Assembly: GCF_001598355.1 (NCBI RefSeq)
Contig: NZ_BCYU01000008.1
Span: 1 to 64,000 of the forward strand
Length of the DNA stretch: 64,000 bases
Source of the DNA: Sphingomonas asaccharolytica NBRC 15499
GTDB taxonomy: Bacteria; Pseudomonadota; Alphaproteobacteria; Sphingomonadales; Sphingomonadaceae
Reading direction: 5' to 3'
Positions 44,530 to 53,834 of this stretch are shown piece after piece; positions within the stretch are counted from its first letter, which is position 1, and each line of letters opens with the position of its first letter. A program made the position numbers and the translations under genes. The notes beneath the pieces are model-generated. The model ran no database searches, was not told where the DNA came from, and was given only the letters and a program-made list of their open reading frames with translations.

Positions 44530-46584
44530 GTGATCACGATCCAGCTCATCGTCTTCCTGCCGCTGCTGGCTGCCATCATTGCCGGCCTCGGCAATCGCGC
44601 GATCGGCAATGTGCCGGCCAAGGTGCTGACCACCGGCGCGTTGTTCGCGTCGTGCGCGCTCAGCTGGCCGATCTTCATCCATTATCTGACCGGCGGCGAT
44701 CCCTATCCGGTGACCCAGGTGGTCACCTGGATGAAGTCGGGCGATCTCGACGTCTCCTGGGCACTCCGCGTCGACGCGCTGACCGCGGTGATGCTGGTGG
44801 TGATCACCAGCGTCTCGGCGCTCGTCCACCTCTATTCCTGGGGGTATATGGACGAGGATCCCGACCAGCCGCGGTTCTTCGCCTATCTGTCGCTGTTTAC
44901 CTTCGCGATGCTGATGCTGGTGACGGCCAACAACCTGGTCCAGATGTTCTTCGGCTGGGAAGGCGTCGGTCTCGCCAGCTATCTGCTGATCGGCTTCTGG
45001 TTCAAGAAGCCGAGCGCCAATGCCGCGGCGATCAAGGCGTTCGTGGTCAACCGCGTCGGCGACCTCGGTTTCATGCTCGGCATTTTCGGCACGTTCCTGG
45101 TGTTCGGCACCGTCTCGATCCCGGAGATCCTGGCCGCCGCGCCGCATCTGGCGGGCTCGACGATCGGCTTCCTCGGCTATCGCTTCGACACGATGACGGT
45201 GCTGTGCCTGTGCCTGTTCGTCGGTGCGATGGGTAAATCGGCGCAGCTCGGCCTCCACACCTGGTTGCCCGACGCGATGGAAGGCCCGACCCCGGTGTCG
45301 GCGCTGATCCACGCCGCGACCATGGTCACCGCCGGCGTGTTCATGGTCTGCCGCCTGTCGCCGATGTTCGAGACCAGCGAGGTCGCGCTCGACTTCATCG
45401 TCTTCATCGGCGCCGCCACCTGTATCTTTGCCGCGACGATTGGTACGTGCCAGAACGACATCAAGCGCGTCATCGCCTATTCGACTTGCTCGCAGCTCGG
45501 CTACATGTTCTTCGCGGCCGGCAGCGGCGCGTACGGCGCGGCGATGTTCCACTTGTTCACGCACGCTTTCTTCAAGGCGCTGCTGTTCCTCGGCGCCGGC
45601 TCGGTGATCCATGCGATGCACCACGAGCAGGACATGCGTTTCTATGGGGGCCTTCGGAAGCAGATCCCGCTCACCTTCTGGGTGATGTTGCTGGGCACGC
45701 TGGCGATCACTGGCGTCGGCATTCCCGGCGTGTTCGGCCTGCCGCAGATCGGGTTCGCCGGCTTCCATTCGAAGGACGGTATCCTCGAGCTGGCTTACGC
45801 TTCGGGCCGCGGCACCGGCGCGTTCTGGGTCGGTATCCTGGCGGCGCTGCTGACCAGCTTCTATTCGTGGCGGCTGATGTTCCTGACCTTCTGGGGCAAG
45901 CCGCGCTGGATTCAGTCCGAGCATATCCAGCACGCAGTGCATGACGATCACGGCCACGGCCATGATGATCATGCCCATGCTCACGATGCTCATCACGACC
46001 ATGCGCATGGCGACGGCACTGGCGGTTATCATCCGCATGAGAGCCCGTGGACGATGCTGGTTCCGCTGATTCTGCTGGCGACCGGCGCTGTGCTCGCGGG
46101 CTTCGTCTTCCACGGCTGGTTCATCGAGCCGGATTCGGGCGAGCGTTTTTGGCGCGGCGCGATCGCGTTCAACGAGCATCTCTACCATTCGGCGCACGAG
46201 GTGCCCGTCTGGGTGAAGCTGTCGGCGACATTCGTGATGCTGCTCGGGCTGGCCGGCGCGTGGATGGCCTATATCTGGCGCACCGATATCCCCGCGCGCT
46301 TCACGAGCACGTTCCGGCTGCTCTACGATTTCGTCTACAACAAATGGTATTTCGACGAGCTCTACAACCTGCTGTTCGTCCGTCCGGCCTTCGCGTTCGG
46401 CCGCCTGTTCTGGAAGGCTGGTGACGAGGGCCTGATCGATCGCTTCGGGCCCAACGGCTCGGCCTGGGTGGTATCGCTCGGCAGCCGCGTCACTGGGCGT
46501 CTGCAAACCGGATATGTCTACACTTATGCCTTCGTCATGCTGATCGGCCTGACCGCCGCCGTTACCTGGGCGATCGCGCAATGA
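44530..46584 (+). CDS. nuoL: NADH-quinone oxidoreductase subunit L with His-rich loop
   Basis: A 684-residue antiporter-like subunit at the distal end of the membrane arm. It has about 16 hydrophobic segments, the conserved [19 protein letters not shown] with its Glu, and the proton-path [21 protein letters not shown] histidine-rich hydrophilic loop lies at about residues 464-505 with 15 His in about 43 residues. The C-terminal amphipathic lateral helix is present ([17 protein letters not shown]). It starts with GTG and ends in an ATGA overlap with nuoM. Confidence 0.96.
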   Translation: MITIQLIVFLPLLAAIIAGLGNRAIGNVPAKVLTTGALFASCALSWPIFIHYLTGGDPYPVTQVVTWMKSGDLDVSWALRVDALTAVMLVVITSVSALVHLYSWGYMDEDPDQPRFFAYLSLFTFAMLMLVTANNLVQMFFGWEGVGLASYLLIGFWFKKPSANAAAIKAFVVNRVGDLGFMLGIFGTFLVFGTVSIPEILAAAPHLAGSTIGFLGYRFDTMTVLCLCLFVGAMGKSAQLGLHTWLPDAMEGPTPVSALIHAATMVTAGVFMVCRLSPMFETSEVALDFIVFIGAATCIFAATIGTCQNDIKRVIAYSTCSQLGYMFFAAGSGAYGAAMFHLFTHAFFKALLFLGAGSVIHAMHHEQDMRFYGGLRKQIPLTFWVMLLGTLAITGVGIPGVFGLPQIGFAGFHSKDGILELAYASGRGTGAFWVGILAALLTSFYSWRLMFLTFWGKPRWIQSEHIQHAVHDDHGHGHDDHAHAHDAHHDHAHGDGTGGYHPHESPWTMLVPLILLATGAVLAGFVFHGWFIEPDSGERFWRGAIAFNEHLYHSAHEVPVWVKLSATFVMLLGLAGAWMAYIWRTDIPARFTSTFRLLYDFVYNKWYFDELYNLLFVRPAFAFGRLFWKAGDEGLIDRFGPNGSAWVVSLGSRVTGRLQTGYVYTYAFVMLIGLTAAVTWAIAQ

Positions 46585-48098
46585 GCGGCATTCTGTCCCT
46601 GATGCTCGCCATCCCCGCCATCGCGGCGGTGGCGTGCCTGTTCCTGAGCGCGAATGGAGCCCGTTGGCTGGCGTTGGTCGCCACGTTGCTCGACCTCCTG
46701 CTCGGCGCGGTATTGTGGAGCCAGTTCCAGATCGGCGGCCCGCAATGGCAATTCGTCGAGAATGTGCCGCTGTTCGGCACCTTCAACTGGGCGCTTGGCA
46801 TCGACGGCTTTGCCTTGCTGCTGATCGAGCTGTCGGTGTTCCTGATGCCGATCTGCATCGGCGCGAGCTGGGAATCGATCCAGAAGCGCGTGCCCGAGTA
46901 CATGGCGGCGTTCCTGCTGACCGAAGTACTGATGATCGGCACCTTCGCGGCGCAGGATCTGTTCCTGTTCTACATCTTCTTCGAAGGTGGCCTGATCCCG
47001 ATGTTCCTGATCATCGGTATCTGGGGCGGCGCCAACCGCATCTATGCGTCGTACAAATTCTTCCTCTACACCTTGCTCGGCTCGCTGCTGATGCTGGTGG
47101 CTATGCTGTGGATGGTCAACGAAGCGCACACGACCAGCATCCCGTTGCTGCTCAACCACGATTTCCCGGTCCATGCCCAGACCTGGCTCTGGCTGGCGTT
47201 CTTCGCGTCGTTCGCGGTCAAGATGCCGATGTGGCCGGTCCACACCTGGCTTCCCGACGCGCACGTCCAGGCGCCCACTGCCGGGTCAGTGATCCTGGCC
47301 GGCGTGCTGCTGAAGCTCGGCGGCTATGGTTTCCTGCGCTTCTCGGTGCCGATGTTCCCCGAAGCGTCGTCCAGCCTGGTCTGGCTGGTGTTCGGCCTGT
47401 CGGCGGTGGCGGTGATCTATACCTCGCTGGTCGCTTTGGTGCAGTCCGACATGAAGAAGCTAATCGCTTATTCATCGGTCGCGCACATGGCGATCGTGAC
47501 GATCGGCCTGTTCGCCTTCAACCAGCAGGGCATCGAAGGCGGGATGATGGTAATGCTGGGCCATGGCCTGGTGTCGGGCGCGCTCTTCTTGTGCGTCGGC
47601 ATCATCTACGACCGCCTGCATACCCGCGAGATCGCGCGCTACGGCGGCCTCGCCATCAATATGCCGCGCTACGCCTTGTTCTTCATGCTGTTCACGATGG
47701 CGTCGGTCGGCCTGCCGGGCACCAGCAACTTCGTCGGCGAATTCCTGAGCCTGGCCGGCACCTACAAGGTGTCGACGACGATTACCTTGCTTTGCACTAC
47801 CGGCATCATCCTGGGCGCGGCCTACATGCTTTACCTCTATCGCCGCGTCGTGTTCGGCGAGCTCAAGTTCGACGACGTCAAGGCGATGACCGATCTCAGT
47901 CCGCGTGAAATCGCGCTGCTGGTGCCGCTCGCGGCCGCCGTGTTGTGGATGGGCGTCTATCCCGAAAGCTTCCTCGCGCCGATGCGCGGCGACGTGAAGG
48001 TCCTGCTACAGCGGATCGATCGCGCCCAGCCGGCCGGCGACGCCCGGCCGACTCCGCCCAAGAATCCTCAGGTTAGGGCCGGGGAGGGCCACGCGTAA
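46581..48098 (+). CDS. nuoM: NADH-quinone oxidoreductase subunit M
   Basis: A 505-residue antiporter-like subunit. [20 protein letters not shown], the proton-path [19 protein letters not shown] and [17 protein letters not shown] are the key motifs. The length matches E. coli NuoM (509), with a short Pro/Ala-rich C-terminus ([20 protein letters not shown]). It overlaps nuoL (ATGA) and shares one base with nuoN (TAATG). Confidence 0.96.
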   Translation: MSGILSLMLAIPAIAAVACLFLSANGARWLALVATLLDLLLGAVLWSQFQIGGPQWQFVENVPLFGTFNWALGIDGFALLLIELSVFLMPICIGASWESIQKRVPEYMAAFLLTEVLMIGTFAAQDLFLFYIFFEGGLIPMFLIIGIWGGANRIYASYKFFLYTLLGSLLMLVAMLWMVNEAHTTSIPLLLNHDFPVHAQTWLWLAFFASFAVKMPMWPVHTWLPDAHVQAPTAGSVILAGVLLKLGGYGFLRFSVPMFPEASSSLVWLVFGLSAVAVIYTSLVALVQSDMKKLIAYSSVAHMAIVTIGLFAFNQQGIEGGMMVMLGHGLVSGALFLCVGIIYDRLHTREIARYGGLAINMPRYALFFMLFTMASVGLPGTSNFVGEFLSLAGTYKVSTTITLLCTTGIILGAAYMLYLYRRVVFGELKFDDVKAMTDLSPREIALLVPLAAAVLWMGVYPESFLAPMRGDVKVLLQRIDRAQPAGDARPTPPKNPQVRAGEGHA

Positions 48099-49555
48099 TG
48101 GATTGGATCGCTTCGCTTCAGGCGACGCTTCCTGAATTGGTCCTGTCGGTCGGCGCGCTGGCGCTGATGCTGGTTGCCGCCTGGGGCGGGCAGGGCTCGA
48201 CCCGTGCGGTCAGCTGGACCGCGGTCGCGGTGCTGCTCGGCGCGGGCATCGCCCTCGCTGGGCCGGCTTCCTACGCCGGGGTGGTATTCGACGGCCTGTA
48301 TCGGGCCGATGCCTTCGCTGCCTTCTCCAAGGTGCTGATCTACGTCGCCGCCGCCGTCTCGATCGTGATCGCGCCGCGTTTCTTCGCGCGCGGCGACGGC
48401 GACAGTCTCCATCCCGAATATCCGGTGCTGATCCTGTTGTCGGCGGCAGGCATGGGAATGATGGTCTCGGCTGGCGACCTGCTGACGCTCTATGTCGGAC
48501 TCGAACTGCAGAGCCTCGCGGCCTATGTGCTCGCGAGCTTCATGCGCCGCGATCAGCGTTCGGCCGAAGCCGGCCTCAAATATTTCGTGCTGGGCGCGCT
48601 CGCTTCGGGCGTCCTGCTCTATGGGATCAGCCTGGTCTACGGCTTCTCGGGCACGACGCTCTTCACCGATATCGCCAAGAGCTATGCCCATATCATCCCT
48701 GGCCAGCATCATTTCGGGCTGACCTTCGGTCTGGTGTTCGTGTTCGCCGGCCTGGCGTTCAAGATGTCGGCGGTGCCCTTCCATATGTGGACGCCCGACG
48801 TCTATGAAGGCGCACCGACGCCGGTGACGACCTTCTTCGCCTCGGCGCCCAAGGTCGCTGCGGTGGCGCTGGGCGTGCGCGTCGCGATCGAGGCGATGGG
48901 GCCGGCGATCGGCGAATGGCGCCAGATCGTGATCTTCGCCAGCCTCGCCTCGATCATCTTCGGCGCGGTCGCCGCGATCGGGCAGAAGAACGTCAAGCGC
49001 CTGCTCGCTTATTCGTCGATCAACAATGTCGGCTTTCTCCTCGTCGGTCTGGCCGCGGGGACGCAGGAAGGCGTCTCGTCGGTGCTGATCTACCTGACCA
49101 TCTATGTCGCAATGACTCTGGGCGGCTTCCTGATCGTGCTCCAGATGCGCGATGCGGACGGCAACCCGGTTGAGACGATCGACAGCCTGTCCGGTATGTC
49201 CGAAACGCGCCCTGGCCTAGCCGCGGCGATGGCGGTGTTCATGTTCTCGCTTGCCGGCATCCCGCCGCTGCTCGGTTTCTTTGCCAAGCTGGCGGTATTC
49301 CAGGCGGCGGTTAGCGCCGGGTTGTATCCGCTGGCGGTGGTCGGCTTCGTCGCCTCGGTGATCGGCGCTTATTATTATCTGCGGATCGTCAAGGTGATGT
49401 ATTTCGACAATCCGGCGCCGGCGTTCCAGCGCAGCAACGCGCTGGTCGAATATGGCCTGATCACGCTGCTGGCGCTGTTCATCTCGCCGGTCGGCTGGTT
49501 CGCGCTCAAGCCGCTCGGTATCGCGACGATGGCGGCGGCGAAGGCGCTGTTCTGA
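48098..49555 (+). CDS. nuoN: NADH-quinone oxidoreductase subunit N
   Basis: A 485-residue antiporter-like subunit, last of the 14 complex I genes. LYVGLELQSLAAYVLASFMR carries the conserved Glu, and VPFHMWTPDVYEGAPTPVTT and LLAYSSINNVGFLLVGL are family signatures. The last four bases form CTGA, in which CTG appears to be the start of birA, so birA is read through from nuo. Confidence 0.96.
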   Translation: MDWIASLQATLPELVLSVGALALMLVAAWGGQGSTRAVSWTAVAVLLGAGIALAGPASYAGVVFDGLYRADAFAAFSKVLIYVAAAVSIVIAPRFFARGDGDSLHPEYPVLILLSAAGMGMMVSAGDLLTLYVGLELQSLAAYVLASFMRRDQRSAEAGLKYFVLGALASGVLLYGISLVYGFSGTTLFTDIAKSYAHIIPGQHHFGLTFGLVFVFAGLAFKMSAVPFHMWTPDVYEGAPTPVTTFFASAPKVAAVALGVRVAIEAMGPAIGEWRQIVIFASLASIIFGAVAAIGQKNVKRLLAYSSINNVGFLLVGLAAGTQEGVSSVLIYLTIYVAMTLGGFLIVLQMRDADGNPVETIDSLSGMSETRPGLAAAMAVFMFSLAGIPPLLGFFAKLAVFQAAVSAGLYPLAVVGFVASVIGAYYYLRIVKVMYFDNPAPAFQRSNALVEYGLITLLALFISPVGWFALKPLGIATMAAAKALF

Positions 49556-50271
49556 TCGCCGAGATCAGCGGCCGTATCCGCACCGTCGCGGAAACCGGCT
49601 CGACCAACGCCGACATGGTCGCGCTCGCGACATCCGGCCAGGAAGAAGGCGTGTGGTTGCGCGCCGAGCGCCAGACGGTGGGACGCGGGCGGATGGGCCG
49701 ATCCTGGGTGTCGCCGCCGGGCAATCTCTACGCGAGCACGCTGGTCCGTATTCGCCCGAACGATCCGCCGGCAGCAACGCTCGCTTTGGTCGCCGCGGTT
49801 GCGCTCGAAGAAACGGTCTCGGCCTATATTCCCGGCAAGGCAGCGCTCAAATGGCCCAACGATGTGTTGATCCATGGCGCCAAACTGTCTGGCGTGCTGC
49901 TCGAGCGCGCGGGCGATGCTGTGGTGATCGGGATCGGGGTCAATCTGGCGCATTACCCGACCGATATCGAGCGCCCCGCTACCAGCCTCGCCGCTCATAA
50001 CGCCGCCGTCGCACCGGAAGATTTTATCGAAACACTAGCCGAGGCGTTCGCGCGTTGGATCGAATGCTGGCGCGGGCAGGGGATCGACGCGATCCGTCGC
50101 CGCTGGGTCGCCCATGCGCATCCGACCGGCACGCCGCTCAACGTCCGCCTGCCCGATGGGCCCGCGATCGATGGACTGTTCGACGGGCTCGATCCCGACG
50201 GCGCGCTCATCCTTCGCTTGGCGGACGGCACGCGGCGTGTCATTCACGCGGGCGACGTGTTCCTGCTCTAG
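49552..50271 (+). CDS. birA: Biotin--[acetyl-CoA-carboxylase] ligase with CTG start
   Basis: A 239-residue catalytic-domain-only biotin protein ligase (no N-terminal repressor HTH). The biotin contact motif ETGSTNADM lies at about residues 14-22 and [17 protein letters not shown] at 43-59. [19 protein letters not shown] and a short C-terminal SH3-like cap follow. The first in-frame ATG falls inside the essential motif, so translation must begin earlier. No ATG, GTG or TTG exists there, but a CTG overlaps the nuoN stop as CTGA, copying the ATGA couplings of this operon. Confidence 0.85.
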   Translation: MIAEISGRIRTVAETGSTNADMVALATSGQEEGVWLRAERQTVGRGRMGRSWVSPPGNLYASTLVRIRPNDPPAATLALVAAVALEETVSAYIPGKAALKWPNDVLIHGAKLSGVLLERAGDAVVIGIGVNLAHYPTDIERPATSLAAHNAAVAPEDFIETLAEAFARWIECWRGQGIDAIRRRWVAHAHPTGTPLNVRLPDGPAIDGLFDGLDPDGALILRLADGTRRVIHAGDVFLL

Positions 50272-50285
50272 AGAGAGGCAAATCC

Positions 50286-51062
50286 ATGCTGCTCGCGATT
50301 GACGCCGGCAACACCAATGTCGTTTTCGCGCTGCTCGATGGGCACGAGGTGAAAGGGCGATGGCGCATCGCCACCGATCCTCGCCGCACGGCGGACGAAT
50401 ATGCCGTGTGGCTGACCCAATTGCTGAGCATCGAAGGCTATGATCGCAGCCAGGTCGATGGCGTGATCATCTCGACCGTGGTCCCGCGCGCGACGCACAA
50501 TCTGCAGTGGCTGGCGGAGAAATATTTCAAGACGGATGCGCTGATCGCCGGGCAGAAGCCGGTCGAATGGGGCATGGCGATCGACGTGCAGGAGCCGCAA
50601 AGCCTGGGCGCCGACCGTGCGGTCAACGCCATCGCCGCGCACGCGCTGCACGAAGGCGATCTGATCGTGATCGATTTCGGCACCGCCAGCACGATCGACT
50701 GGATCGACTTTCGCGGCGCGTACAAGGGCGGGATTATCGCCCCGGGGATCAATCTGTCGCTCGACGCGCTGGTCAGCGCCGCCGCCAAGCTGCCGCGGAT
50801 CGCGATCGAGGCGCCGGCCGATCCGACCGTCATTGGCCGCGACACGGTCAGCCAGATGAATATCGGCATCTATTGGGGCTATATCGCGATGATCGAGGGG
50901 CTGGTCGCGCGGATGAAGGCCGAAATCGGCCGCCCGGCCAAGGTGATCGCCACCGGCGGACTCGCGGTGCTGTTCGAGCAGCATACCGGCGTGTTCGACG
51001 TGATTGAGCCCGATCTGACCATCCAGGGGCTGGCCATGATGTGGGAACGAGCGCAGCAATAG
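50286..51062 (+). CDS. coaX: Type III pantothenate kinase
   Basis: A 258-residue ASKHA-fold enzyme for the first step of CoA synthesis. [19 protein letters not shown] holds the phosphate-1 motif, [13 protein letters not shown] and [12 protein letters not shown] the phosphate-2 region, and [11 protein letters not shown] the adenosine motif. The open frame starts earlier inside birA; the ATG with AGAGAGG in front is chosen. It is 14 bases from birA in the usual alphaproteobacterial order nuoN-birA-coaX-rnj. Confidence 0.95.
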   Translation: MLLAIDAGNTNVVFALLDGHEVKGRWRIATDPRRTADEYAVWLTQLLSIEGYDRSQVDGVIISTVVPRATHNLQWLAEKYFKTDALIAGQKPVEWGMAIDVQEPQSLGADRAVNAIAAHALHEGDLIVIDFGTASTIDWIDFRGAYKGGIIAPGINLSLDALVSAAAKLPRIAIEAPADPTVIGRDTVSQMNIGIYWGYIAMIEGLVARMKAEIGRPAKVIATGGLAVLFEQHTGVFDVIEPDLTIQGLAMMWERAQQ

Positions 51063-51063
51063 C

Positions 51064-51178
51064 CGTCACCCCAGCCAAAGCGGGGTCTCGTGCGATCTCA
51101 TCCGTCATCCCGGCGACGGTCGGGATCTCAGGCGAAGGCGCGACAAGGCTTGAGATCCCAGCTTTCGCTGGGATGACG
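51064..51178. repeat. Single REP followed by REPIN doublet, copy 9
   Basis: A lone unit CGTCACCCCAGCCAAAGC comes first, then a full inverted doublet from CGTCATCCCGGC to GCTTTCGCTGGGATGACG. This makes a three-unit array that fills most of the gap between coaX and the RNase J gene. It starts one base after the coaX stop. Confidence 0.82.
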
Positions 51179-51205
51179 TACAATGAATAACGATTAGGAA
51201 TTGAA

Positions 51206-52846
51206 GTGACACCAGGTAAGGAACTGCTCTTCGTCGCGCTCGGCGGGTCGGGCGAAATCGGCATGAACGTCAACCTCTACGGTTGTCAGGGCAAATGGCT
51301 GATGGTCGACATGGGCGTGACCTTCGCCGACCCTGCTTATCCGGGCGTCGAGATCATCCTGCCCGACCTCCAGTTCATCGAGGAACAGCGCGCCAACCTA
51401 GTCGGTGTGGTGCTGACGCACGGGCATGAGGATCACATCGGGGCTCTGCCCTATCTCGCCGACGATCTCGGTGCGCCGCTGTTCGCCAGCAAGTTCACCG
51501 CCGGGCTGATCCGCGGCAAGCTCGAGGAAGAAGGCGTCCAGGACCGCGTCGAGTTGAACGTGGTCGAGCCGAATGCGGTGATCGACCTCGGGCCGTTCAA
51601 GTTCCACTTTGTCCCGCTGGCGCATTCGATTCCGGAGGCGAGCGCGCTGCTGATCGAGACGCCCTACGGCAAGATATTCCACACCGGAGACTGGAAGCTC
51701 GATAGCAGCGATGCGGTGCTCGGCACGCCGTCGACCCCCGAGCAACTGAGCGCTGTCGGCGATGAAGGCGTGCTCGCGCTCGTCTGCGATTCGACCAATG
51801 TCTTCAATCCGCAGGCATCGGGCACTGAATCGAGCGTTCGCGACGGGCTCATCGACGCGGTGAAGAAGGCGAGGGGCAGGGTGGTCGTCACCACCTTCGC
51901 GTCGAACGCCGCGCGCCTCCAGACGCTGGGTGAGGTCGCCAAGGCGACGAAGCGCAAGATCTGCGTCACCGGCCGCTCGCTCGACCGTATCCTGATGGTG
52001 GCGCGCGCCAATGGCTATTTGAAGAGCTTTCCCGACCCGATCTCGCCCGAAGCGGCGATGGCGCTACCGGGTCGCGACGTCCTGGTGGTGGCGACGGGCG
52101 GGCAGGGCGAACCGCGAGCCGCGCTCGGGCGCATCGCCGACGGCACGCACCCGATCAAGCTCGTCGCGGGCGACACGGTGGTCTTCTCGTCGAAGCAGAT
52201 CCCGGGCAACGAACTCGCGATCGGCCGCATCCAGAACCAGCTCGCCGCTGCCGGCGTCGAAATGGTCACCGAGCGGCAGGAGCATGTCCATGTCTCCGGC
52301 CATCCGGGACGCCCCGAGCTCGAAGCAATGTACGGCTGGATCCGTCCGCAATTGCTCGTGCCGGTGCATGGCGAGATGCGGCACATGATGGAGCAGGCGC
52401 GGTTCGGCCTGTCTAAGGGCATTCCCCAGGCGCTGGTGCAGAGCGACGGCGACATCGTCCGCCTCGCCCCCGGCAAACCCGAAAAGCTCGGCCATGCCAC
52501 CGTCGGCCGCTTGATGCTCGATGGTGACGTCATCCTTCCCGCCGACGGCGCGACGATGAACGAGCGCCGCCGGGTCGCGACTTATGGCCAGATGTCGGTT
52601 GCGGTGGCGATCGACCGCAACAACCGCCTGATCGGCGTACCGCGCGTCGGGCTGCAGGGCATTCCGGTCGAGGAGGATCGCGAGGCGTTCATCGACGAGG
52701 CGATCGATGCCGCCGCGGAAGTGGTGAAAAAGCATCGCGGCGATCTGCCGGCGCTGCGCGAAAGCCTGCGTCTCGGCGTCCGCCGCGTCGCGACTCGCTG
52801 GACCGGCAAAAAGCCCGTGGTCGATGTGCTGGTAATTGAGGCCTGA
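51206..52846 (+). CDS. rnj: Ribonuclease J
   Basis: A 546-residue metallo-beta-lactamase/beta-CASP ribonuclease with 5'-3' exo- and endonuclease activity in mRNA turnover. The zinc motif LTHGHEDHIGALPYL lies near residue 70. HSIPEASALLI, HTGDWKLD and the beta-CASP motifs VTTFASNAARLQ and VHVSGHPGRPELEAM with PVHGEMRHM follow. It starts with GTG after TAGGAATTGAA. This enzyme is widespread in Alphaproteobacteria alongside RNase E. Confidence 0.95.
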   Translation: MTPGKELLFVALGGSGEIGMNVNLYGCQGKWLMVDMGVTFADPAYPGVEIILPDLQFIEEQRANLVGVVLTHGHEDHIGALPYLADDLGAPLFASKFTAGLIRGKLEEEGVQDRVELNVVEPNAVIDLGPFKFHFVPLAHSIPEASALLIETPYGKIFHTGDWKLDSSDAVLGTPSTPEQLSAVGDEGVLALVCDSTNVFNPQASGTESSVRDGLIDAVKKARGRVVVTTFASNAARLQTLGEVAKATKRKICVTGRSLDRILMVARANGYLKSFPDPISPEAAMALPGRDVLVVATGGQGEPRAALGRIADGTHPIKLVAGDTVVFSSKQIPGNELAIGRIQNQLAAAGVEMVTERQEHVHVSGHPGRPELEAMYGWIRPQLLVPVHGEMRHMMEQARFGLSKGIPQALVQSDGDIVRLAPGKPEKLGHATVGRLMLDGDVILPADGATMNERRRVATYGQMSVAVAIDRNNRLIGVPRVGLQGIPVEEDREAFIDEAIDAAAEVVKKHRGDLPALRESLRLGVRRVATRWTGKKPVVDVLVIEA

Positions 52847-52847
52847 T

Positions 52848-53126
52848 ATGCGTTGGACGTCGTTGCTGGCCATCTATTTTCTGTGCTGGGCCTTTTCGGT
52901 GTTCCTCGTGCTGCCATTCGGCGTGCGCACCACGCATGAAGTGGGGGGAGAGTTCATCCCCGGCCAAGCCGAAAGCGCGCCGCACGAATTCAATATCAAG
53001 CGCGTCGCGATCCGCGTGACGATTGTCGCGACGATCGTCTGGGCGGCGTTCGTGCTGAACTACATCTACGGCTGGGTGACGCCCGCGATGCTCGATTTCG
53101 TCAATCCGTCGAACAGCGCGGGTTGA
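52848..53126 (+). CDS. DUF1467 family membrane protein
   Basis: A 92-residue inner-membrane protein with two helices (LLAIYFLCWAFSVFLVLPFG and VTIVATIVWAAFVLNYIYGW) and the soluble segment RTTHEVGGEFIPGQAESAP. This GxxxPGxxxSAP-type loop is typical of alphaproteobacterial DUF1467 proteins. It begins one base after the rnj stop, so it is co-translated. Many Alphaproteobacteria carry it between rnj and proS; proS is absent here. Function unknown. Confidence 0.88.
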   Translation: MRWTSLLAIYFLCWAFSVFLVLPFGVRTTHEVGGEFIPGQAESAPHEFNIKRVAIRVTIVATIVWAAFVLNYIYGWVTPAMLDFVNPSNSAG

Positions 53127-53237
53127 ACCAGGGCGTATAAGAAACACTCCGTCGGCAAGCGACCCATTTGCCGTCATTAAATGCATCCCTCCATGCGCCT
53201 AATTGCGGACGTAGTTCTCAAGCGATAACGGTTCGCG

Positions 53238-53669
53238 ATGAACACCAGGCGCTTCATTGTAAATTCGCTGCTCGCCGGTGCAGCGCTCGCGCTATCTTCA
53301 TGTTCAAAGTCAGACGCCGGACCTGCCGGACCACACTTCGGAACATTTTGCCTACAGCAGCGGGATTGGGCCAATCTTATTGCGCTGATGAAAAGATATG
53401 GCGTTGAGCACCAGCTAAGCTTCCACGGGGAAGTTTCCGCGACGCCGTCCGGGCCAATCTTCAATTACTACCTTGCGCAAGGCTACAGCTACTATTTCGG
53501 AGATGATTTTGACTTATGGATCACGTCCGATCCCTTTCGTTCGGGCCGAATGGACCTTAACGGGCCGGTCAGACGCAAACCAGCCACACCGGAGCAGATC
53601 AACCTAGGTCACGGTCTTATCACGGTCATAAGAGGTCTAAGCTCCTGCGATATTATCGAAGCGGAGTGA
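53238..53669 (+). CDS. Hypothetical lipoprotein, atypical composition
   Basis: A 143-residue product with a basic start (MNTRRF), a hydrophobic segment and the lipobox LSSC at about residue 22, so probably an exported lipoprotein. The mature part is rich in aromatic residues (FNYYLAQGYSYYFGDDFD). I recognise no family. Codons are visibly richer in A/T than those of the neighbours, and the gene with its flanks interrupts the usual rnj-DUF1467-proS order, so recent acquisition is likely. No strong ribosome-binding site is seen. Confidence 0.6.
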   Translation: MNTRRFIVNSLLAGAALALSSCSKSDAGPAGPHFGTFCLQQRDWANLIALMKRYGVEHQLSFHGEVSATPSGPIFNYYLAQGYSYYFGDDFDLWITSDPFRSGRMDLNGPVRRKPATPEQINLGHGLITVIRGLSSCDIIEAE

Positions 53670-53834
53670 TGCCATATTCATTTTCAGCAGCGATTAATTG
53701 CCCGAGCCCCGCCGAAAGCTGCCAGTCTCGAAACCATCCATTTTCAGCCGCTCAGTCCTTTTGCTGATAGCGGTCGTTTATCGGCTCTCGACCGAGAGTA
53801 GCTCAGCTCGGTTGTCCCCAGGGAGCATGCTGAA

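Noticed and set aside
44506..46581. 691-codon open frame antisense to nuoL, slightly longer than nuoL itself
   Set aside because: Low-complexity Arg/Glu/His/Gln composition, no domain, and a perfect NuoL on the other strand in unbroken operon context.
46634..47908. Long +1 frame inside nuoM
   Set aside because: Arg/Ala-rich shadow frame. nuoM is complete with all its motifs.
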